Shown here: piece by piece, positions 1 to 5,001 of the stretch
Position numbering within the stretch: the stretch's first letter is position 1
How the letters are laid out: each line of letters starts with the position of its first letter
Made by a program: the position numbers and the translations under genes
DNA from: Candidatus Peregrinibacteria bacterium
Lineage (GTDB): Bacteria; Patescibacteriota; Gracilibacteria; UBA1369; LOWO2-01-FULL-3
Assembly (NCBI GenBank): GCA_014728975.1
Contig: WJKQ01000107.1
Coordinates: 1 to 5,906 of the forward strand
Direction of reading: 5' to 3'
Length of the DNA stretch: 5,906 nt
The notes under the pieces: model-generated
Databases searched by the model: none
What the model saw: the letters and a program-made list of their open reading frames with translations, nothing else
What the model was told of the DNA's origin: nothing

Positions 1-1009
1 CTACAAGCGGTTTTGCAAGAATCATTATTCCCACTGACGCCGGTATTGTAAAAAATAAAATTCTTTGTGTTGTTTTTTGAATATGGTCTACGTATGATTT
101 TTTATCCTCCCTACTCACGGCAGTTGTTAAATAAGGAAAAACAGCTGTAGCAAAGGCTATCCCAAAGAGACTTACGGCAAAACTTTGAATATTTCTGGCA
201 AAATGAAATGCGGCAAGCCCTCCCTCAATAAGCTTTATTCCCACGACGGCAAAAATATAAAGGTTTATCTGCCATATAATAAGGCTTATTGATTTTGGGA
301 TCATCAATTTAATAATTTTTTTAAAAGCCGGATGCCTAACCTGCAATTTGGGGCGGTATTTGTAATCGGTCATAAAAGTATCTATCACTCTTATTATGCA
401 ATGAAAAGTTGCGCCTATAAATACACCGGTAGCCGCTGAATAAATTCCTATTTTTTCACTTAAAAAGATTACTCCCAATATTATTCCCAAATTATATAAG
501 ATTGGAGAAATCGCGTATGCTACAAAATGTTTATAACTCATTAAAATATTACCCAGGGTGTTGCTTATTGCGAATAAAACCGCAGAAGGCAGCATCAGAC
601 GTGTCATATTTATGATATTTTCATGCATTTCCGGTGTAGCGGTAGTGAAAATAACAGGTACAATCTTTCCCATAAAAATAAACGCAATTACAGCAAGCAA
701 AGAAATCAGAATTGTAGCGCCTGTCAACATCGTGTTTGCGATTTTGTATGCCTCTTTTTTGTCCTTTACAAGGTATTCGCTAAACATAGGCAAAAACGCC
801 GCGGTAAGAGCTCCGGCAATAAATAAATTAAAAAGCATGTCGGGTATCAAAAATGAGGCATTATAAGTATCCGTAGCCGCAGTAGTACCAAAATTTGTTG
901 CTATTATCCTGTCTCTTATCAGCCCTATTGCGTAACTTAAAAAGGAAGTCATGGCAATTAATGCCGTAGCTCCGCCAATTTTTACAGGTCTGAAAATTTT
1001 CCTATACAT
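1..1009 (-). CDS. murJ: Lipid II flippase MurJ (MviN family), partial: C-terminus beyond left edge
   Basis: Inner-membrane flippase of the MOP superfamily that moves lipid II across the membrane for peptidoglycan synthesis. I translated 336 residues from the minus strand; the frame runs off position 1, and the family is usually about 500-550 residues, so roughly a third is missing. MurJ signatures seen: a GLIRD motif with R32 and D33, AATD with D47, a PDMLFNLFIAGAL block at 56-68, YNLGIILG near 172-179, FARN with R272, and FGIAFATAVFP at 282-292. Hydrophobic helices alternate with short loops throughout. The ATG at 1009-1007 is the first possible start, since an in-frame TGA lies at 1027-1025. 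There is no clear Shine-Dalgarno. By remembered alignment to E. coli MurJ, R24 and R270 are kept (R32, R272), but R18, R52 and E57 are replaced by Y26, F60 and A65. It is transcribed divergently from the signalling operon. Confidence 0.93.
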   Translation of the reverse strand, partial: MYRKIFRPVKIGGATALIAMTSFLSYAIGLIRDRIIATNFGTTAATDTYNASFLIPDMLFNLFIAGALTAAFLPMFSEYLVKDKKEAYKIANTMLTGATILISLLAVIAFIFMGKIVPVIFTTATPEMHENIINMTRLMLPSAVLFAISNTLGNILMSYKHFVAYAISPILYNLGIILGVIFLSEKIGIYSAATGVFIGATFHCIIRVIDTFMTDYKYRPKLQVRHPAFKKIIKLMIPKSISLIIWQINLYIFAVVGIKLIEGGLAAFHFARNIQSFAVSLFGIAFATAVFPYLTTAVSREDKKSYVDHIQKTTQRILFFTIPASVGIMILAKPLV

Positions 1010-1054
1010 ATAAAGTATTCTACATCAAATTAGACCTATCTATGGTTATAAACT

Positions 1055-1069
1055 TGCCTTGTCTGCCTT
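1055..1069. repeat. Short direct repeat TGCCTT-N3-TGCCTT over the plus-strand -35
   Basis: TGCCTT occurs at 1055-1060 and again at 1064-1069, a 9-nt period that brackets the predicted -35 at 1059-1064. It could be two half-sites of an operator, but six-base repeats are short and may be chance. It is the most GC-rich patch of the intergenic gap. Confidence 0.2.
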
Positions 1070-1088
1070 TTTATTTTATAATTATAAT
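1059..1088 (+). promoter_or_regulatory. Candidate sigma70-type promoter for the transporter/HEAT-STAS-SpoIIE operon
   Basis: TTGTCT (1059-1064; four of six consensus positions) is followed after 18 nt by a perfect TATAAT (1083-1088). Transcription would start near 1095, only about 23 nt before the ATG at 1118. The leader is nearly all A with no ribosome-binding site at normal spacing; the only purine match, AGGA at 1091-1094, is too far upstream and near or before the predicted start of the RNA. The -10 shares bases with the murJ -10 on the other strand. Confidence 0.5.
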
Positions 1089-1109
1089 GTAGGAATAAAA
1101 CAAAAACAA
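1081..1109 (-). promoter_or_regulatory. Candidate sigma70-type promoter for murJ
   Basis: Read on the minus strand, TTGTTT (1109-1104) is followed after 17 nt by a perfect TATAAT (1086-1081). The -35 matches consensus at only three of six positions, but the -10 and spacing are ideal. Transcription would start near 1074, giving a 5' leader of about 65 nt with no obvious structure. The -10 overlaps that of the opposing promoter. This is prediction by eye in an AT-rich gap, where chance TATAAT matches are common. Confidence 0.45.
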
Positions 1110-1117
1110 AATAGAAA

Positions 1118-3487
1118 ATGCTTAATAGCTTCCGCCAAATCTCGCTTTTAAATAAGCTTTTTAATGTGAATGGCAGTGAATGGCCCCGAATAGGCGCCGC
1201 GTGGGCTATATGCCTTATGTATAAAATAGGATTCGTAATAGGCTGGACATTAATTGTAGGTTTATTTGTAGCAAAATACGGGATATTTTCTCTTCCTTAT
1301 CTATTTGTGCTTAATGCTTTATTTACAATTGCAGGCACGTTTTTTTTGGCTGCTTTTCTGGATCGTTACAGGAAACAATACATCATGGTATTCACCCTGT
1401 TGTTCGCCGCTTTTTCATTATTTTTGGCTTATTATTTCTCCAGTTCCAGTCAGCCATTATTTTTTTCATTTTTAGTTCTTGCCGAAGCTTTTTTTCTCGT
1501 TCATTTCAAAATACTATTCACCGGGACTATTGAGGAAAATTTTACTCCTATTGAAAGCGAAAGGACTTTTCCTCTTATTGAATCTTCGGAAACTATTGGA
1601 GGAATAATTGCGGGTTTGATTGTTGTGCTGATGTCCAATTATATTCCTTTGCAAATATTTGTACTTATATGGACCGGTATAGTTCTTATAATGATTCCTT
1701 GTATATTTTTATATGAACATTTAAATAAAAAAGTAAAAGTAATTCCAAAAATTAAACCAAAAAGAAATTCCTTTCAGATATATAATAAAATTAAAAATGA
1801 ACTGGCAAATTCCAATGCCTTTTCGTACCTAAAAGGACTTTTTTTAATAGTTTTATTTCAATGGTTTTTATATAATTTAATGGAATTTCAATATACAAAA
1901 GCGGTTTATCAGAGTGTTTCAAGTGTAGTTATCGACTCCGGGAGCGGTTTTGAGCATTCGTTGGTCCATGACCTTGGACAATTTTTTATCCTTTTCAGTG
2001 TGGCCGCACTACTTATACAGTTATTTATCGGCAGCCGACTGATCAGTTCGTTAGGAATATTCGGGAGCATGCTTCTCCATCCTTTGGTTACTTTGTTGAG
2101 CGTATTTGGAATGACAATATCTTTTAGTTTGCCGTCCGCAATTCTTGCAAAAACAAATTATACGATAACTTCCATTATTCATTTAAATGCATATCATAGT
2201 TCATATTACGCAATTAAAGAAAATTTCAGAGAACACGTGAGGCAGTTTTTGGACGGGATTGTTAGACCCTTGGGAGCAGTTTTTGGAACGTTGATTCTAA
2301 TTTTACTTCAAAGATTTTTTACTTCAGCCAGTGTGGTTTTCGCAGTCAATATTTCCATGATTATCGTTTGTTTTGTTATTTTTGTCGTTACCTATATTCA
2401 ACAGGTAAGATACACATCTGTCGCTCTCGATGAACTCATTAATTCAAAAGATAAAAAAAGGAGATACAACGCTATAGATATTCTTGCGCAAAAAGGTCAT
2501 AAGTCTTCAATCCCCTTTCTAAGAAAAATATTATTAAATAAGAAAGAACCTGTTTCTGTGCGTGTAAGAATTTTAAAAGCATTTTCAGAGCTTCAGGATT
2601 TATCAGTCGTAAGTGATATTATCAAATGTTTGAAATCAGAAGAATCGGCTATCAGATATGCGGCTCTTGACACTTTATTATCCTATAAAATTCTTTATAA
2701 AAAGAAAAAAGAACATATGGTTCTTGAACATAGACTTATTGAAACATTAAAAAATCTTTATGAAAAAGAAATAAAAGATGAGATAAGATTTAAAATTATT
2801 TCAGTATTATCCAATATCAGTTCTGTTGCTTCTTTTGAACATTTATTAGGTATTGTTAAAAACAAAAAAGGAAAATTAAAAGCCGAGGCTATATATGCTT
2901 TGGGGAATTATGATGACGAGAATGTTGTTAAATATATAAGACCATATTTAAGCTCAAAAAACTTGGATATAAAAATTGCCGCTGTTATAGCAATGGGTAA
3001 ATTTAAATCAAGTAGAGACGAAGCTGTAGGAATTATTTCTAATTTTTTACATTCAAAAAATAATAAAAAAATAGAATATGCTCTTTATGCAATCGGTGAA
3101 TTAAATATTAGAAAAAAGAAAAAAGAATGTCTAAAATATACTCATTCAAAAAATATTATTTTAAAAATGAAAGCAGGAATTGCACTTGCAAAAATGGGAT
3201 ATGATGAATCTATCCCCGTTTTGGTTAATCTTGTCTTTTCCGGAGATTATGAAATTGCTAATAATATTAAAAAATTGTGTAAAAATGTTGACGTGCGAAT
3301 ATCAAAAAACTTTGATAAGATAGTAAAGCATCTGGTGTCTGAAAAAATTGAAAAATTGGCACCTTGTAATTGCAGTCAATCTTTAGACAGTTTTGATTCG
3401 ACTCGTCTTATCAATTTAAAGCAATTATATTGCCTCGCGGAAGAATATGATGAGGTTGAATCTATAAATAATATCCTTAATTCCTAA
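1118..3487 (+). CDS. Transporter-like (MFS/NTT type) multi-pass membrane protein fused to a C-terminal HEAT-repeat domain
   Basis: 789 residues in two halves. Residues ~24-426 contain about 11-12 hydrophobic segments (about 24-52, 58-80, 89-107, 113-130, 159-175, 178-198, 236-256, 285-305, two in 312-345, 383-400, 403-426). ERTFPLIESSETIGGIIAGL (148-167) resembles the segment after TM4 in NTT (ATP/ADP translocase) and related MFS proteins, as does DGIVRPLGAVFG (379-390). The RDxKD-type motif of classical nucleotide exchangers is not visible in TM1, so nucleotide transport is doubtful. Residues ~443-747 are about nine Lys-rich HEAT-like helical repeats (starting near 443, 477, 507, 554, 585, 615, 648, 678, 709), presumably cytoplasmic and for protein binding. 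A 40-residue tail follows, with C750 and C752. An in-frame TAG at 1112-1114 fixes the ATG at 1118 as the first start. I infer a membrane sensor or scaffold for the STAS/SpoIIE pair downstream; a true transporter is the alternative. Confidence 0.8.
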   Translation: MLNSFRQISLLNKLFNVNGSEWPRIGAAWAICLMYKIGFVIGWTLIVGLFVAKYGIFSLPYLFVLNALFTIAGTFFLAAFLDRYRKQYIMVFTLLFAAFSLFLAYYFSSSSQPLFFSFLVLAEAFFLVHFKILFTGTIEENFTPIESERTFPLIESSETIGGIIAGLIVVLMSNYIPLQIFVLIWTGIVLIMIPCIFLYEHLNKKVKVIPKIKPKRNSFQIYNKIKNELANSNAFSYLKGLFLIVLFQWFLYNLMEFQYTKAVYQSVSSVVIDSGSGFEHSLVHDLGQFFILFSVAALLIQLFIGSRLISSLGIFGSMLLHPLVTLLSVFGMTISFSLPSAILAKTNYTITSIIHLNAYHSSYYAIKENFREHVRQFLDGIVRPLGAVFGTLILILLQRFFTSASVVFAVNISMIIVCFVIFVVTYIQQVRYTSVALDELINSKDKKRRYNAIDILAQKGHKSSIPFLRKILLNKKEPVSVRVRILKAFSELQDLSVVSDIIKCLKSEESAIRYAALDTLLSYKILYKKKKEHMVLEHRLIETLKNLYEKEIKDEIRFKIISVLSNISSVASFEHLLGIVKNKKGKLKAEAIYALGNYDDENVVKYIRPYLSSKNLDIKIAAVIAMGKFKSSRDEAVGIISNFLHSKNNKKIEYALYAIGELNIRKKKKECLKYTHSKNIILKMKAGIALAKMGYDESIPVLVNLVFSGDYEIANNIKKLCKNVDVRISKNFDKIVKHLVSEKIEKLAPCNCSQSLDSFDSTRLINLKQLYCLAEEYDEVESINNILNS

Positions 3488-3498
3488 CAAAATATATT

Positions 3499-3849
3499 AT
3501 GCAGCCAAATTTAACGATTATCATTAACGATGTTGAAGATGATTATCAGATAATTAAATTCACGGGTGAATTTGATAAAGCGGGTCACAGTTATATCAGG
3601 GACGAACTTGATAATGCCGTAAAAAACTTTACGGAAAAGTTTCTTGTATTTGATTTTTCAGGTCTTAAATTTATCAATAGTGAAGGTATCGGTTATATTA
3701 TGGAAATTCATACGCATTTGAGAAAAAGGGATAAAAAACTGATAATTGTTGGATTGAGTTCTCATGTTGCTGACGTTTTTAAAACTATTGGTATTAGTGA
3801 AATTATTCCAATTTATGAAGACATGGATGATTTTAAAAACAACAAGTAA
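3499..3849 (+). CDS. Single-domain STAS protein (anti-sigma-factor antagonist type, SpoIIAA/RsbV-like)
   Basis: 116 residues, the usual length of a stand-alone STAS protein. The fold is readable: beta strand and FTGEFD turn at 21-26, helix 30-43, strand LVFDFSGL at 49-56, the signature FINSEGIG at 58-65, then a helix, strand LIIVGLS at 81-87 and the final VFKTIGISEIIPIYED at 93-108. S61 aligns with the phosphorylated serine of SpoIIAA (Ser58) and RsbV (Ser56). Its neighbours differ: N60 replaces the common Asp, and E62 replaces the usual Ser/Thr. In such circuits the unphosphorylated STAS protein binds a kinase/anti-sigma factor and frees its target. The gene lies 11 nt after the transporter/HEAT gene and overlaps the phosphatase gene, so it is very likely the phosphatase's substrate. 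No kinase or sigma factor is present in the window. No Shine-Dalgarno is visible. Confidence 0.9.
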   Translation: MQPNLTIIINDVEDDYQIIKFTGEFDKAGHSYIRDELDNAVKNFTEKFLVFDFSGLKFINSEGIGYIMEIHTHLRKRDKKLIIVGLSSHVADVFKTIGISEIIPIYEDMDDFKNNK

Positions 3850-3851
3850 TG
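3847..3851 (+). promoter_or_regulatory. TAATG stop/start overlap coupling STAS and phosphatase translation
   Basis: The STAS stop TAA (3847-3849) shares one base with the phosphatase ATG (3849-3851). No ribosome-binding sequence precedes this ATG, so reinitiation by ribosomes finishing the STAS gene is the likely way the phosphatase is translated. This would tie the amounts of substrate and enzyme together. Confidence 0.6.
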
Positions 3852-4991
3852 CGGATTATAAAGAAGAGTATAATTAGAAAACTGTTTTTTCATCTTTTTT
3901 GGTTTGCTCTTTTAATTTCAGCTTTATTTTTTTATTTTTATTACAAAGAAGTTGGATCAGTTCCATATTACTGGGTGATAGCAGCTCTTGGAGCTTTTTT
4001 AATATTTTTTCTTATTGTTTATTGGGTAGATATAGTAAAGCCTCTAAGATCCATAATGATCCAGATACAATCTTTGCTTGGAGGAAAACCGTATAAAAGA
4101 ATTTATACAAACAGAGTGGATGAAATCGGAATAATAGCGCATTTTTTTAACCAGGTTACAAAAGGTCTTGGAAAAGTAAGTTATGATCTTAAAGACAGGG
4201 AGAGAATGCTCGACGAATTAACGATTGCTTCACAACTTCAAAGAGATATATTACCGTTAAAAAGTCCCAGTGTTCCCGGATTACAGATTGTAGCCAAAAA
4301 TAAGCCGGCTACGGAAGTTGGTGGAGATAGTTTCGATATGATAACCATAAATAATAAGACGTATATTTACATCGGAGACGTGACCGGGCATGGCGTTGCC
4401 GCCGGTCTTATAATGACTATGGTTAATTCACTTGTTAAAGTTTTTGCCGATATTTATGACAATGCTTACGATATTATCGTTAATGTAAACAAAAATATTA
4501 AAAAGCACGTAAAAAAAGCAATGTATATGACTATGGTTATGCTTTGCTGGGATCATGAAAATAAAAAGATGACTTATGTAGGTGCGGGTCATGAGTATAT
4601 TTTAATTTACAGATCATTTTCGGGAGAATGCGAAGAAGTTTTATCAGGAGGTGTTGCTTTGGGAATGGTTCCGGATAACTCAAAAATCATTAAAGAGAAA
4701 AATATTGAGCTTAATAACGGTGATTTTGTTATTCTTTATACTGATGGAATCACCGAAGCAAAAAATTCTGAAGGTGAAATGTACGGACTTGAAAGGCTTA
4801 AACAGGCTATAAAAGAATATGTGCCTCAATATTCGGCTGAAGGAGTAAACTATCACGTGGCAAAAGATGTTTCTGCTTTTATGGAAGGTCAACCGCAAGA
4901 AGACGATATGACATTGATCGTTGCAAAAAGAGATGACAAAATAAAGAAAGCACGTGATGAGGCTGCTCAGAGTACAAGTTGGGGGGATTAA
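3849..4991 (+). CDS. Membrane-anchored HAMP-SpoIIE (PP2C-type) serine phosphatase
   Basis: 380 residues. Two transmembrane helices (~12-32 and 41-60) are joined by a loop of only about eight residues, so there is no extracytoplasmic sensor domain. A HAMP-like linker follows (about 61-115, with the VDEIG motif at 90-94), then the IASQLQRDILP helix (126-136) typical of RsbU/SpoIIE proteins, and a PP2C-type catalytic domain (~145-360). Metal-binding acidic motifs are intact: EVGGDSFD (156-163; D160), GDVTGHG (177-183; D178), YTDGITEA (297-304; D299) and QEDDMTLIVAK (350-360; D352/D353). A charged tail of about 20 residues ends the protein. Members of this family remove phosphate from the serine of STAS proteins, and the overlapping upstream STAS gene is the obvious substrate. 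With no sensor loop, the input probably comes through the membrane helices from a partner such as the transporter/HEAT protein (inference). Confidence 0.93.
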   Translation: MRIIKKSIIRKLFFHLFWFALLISALFFYFYYKEVGSVPYYWVIAALGAFLIFFLIVYWVDIVKPLRSIMIQIQSLLGGKPYKRIYTNRVDEIGIIAHFFNQVTKGLGKVSYDLKDRERMLDELTIASQLQRDILPLKSPSVPGLQIVAKNKPATEVGGDSFDMITINNKTYIYIGDVTGHGVAAGLIMTMVNSLVKVFADIYDNAYDIIVNVNKNIKKHVKKAMYMTMVMLCWDHENKKMTYVGAGHEYILIYRSFSGECEEVLSGGVALGMVPDNSKIIKEKNIELNNGDFVILYTDGITEAKNSEGEMYGLERLKQAIKEYVPQYSAEGVNYHVAKDVSAFMEGQPQEDDMTLIVAKRDDKIKKARDEAAQSTSWGD

Positions 4992-5001
4992 TATATAGAT
5001 A

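Noticed and set aside
623..826. Plus-strand open frame of 67 codons inside murJ
   Set aside because: Antisense shadow of MurJ in another frame, with no start signal or recognisable protein.
558..866. Plus-strand open frame of 102 codons inside murJ
   Set aside because: It lies fully antisense to well-conserved MurJ sequence and its translation has no family features; long antisense frames are expected opposite hydrophobic coding sequence.
1010..1080. Riboswitch (for example preQ1) in the murJ leader
   Set aside because: The leader would be about 65 nt, A/T-rich and without a convincing stem or aptamer consensus.
3488..3498. Possible terminator or promoter between the transporter/HEAT and STAS genes
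   Set aside because: Only 11 A/T-rich bases with no room for a hairpin; consistent with an ordinary operon junction.
3899..4096. Plus-strand open frame of 65 codons within the phosphatase gene
   Set aside because: Out-of-frame shadow of the transmembrane and HAMP region; the overlapping phosphatase frame carries all the conserved motifs.
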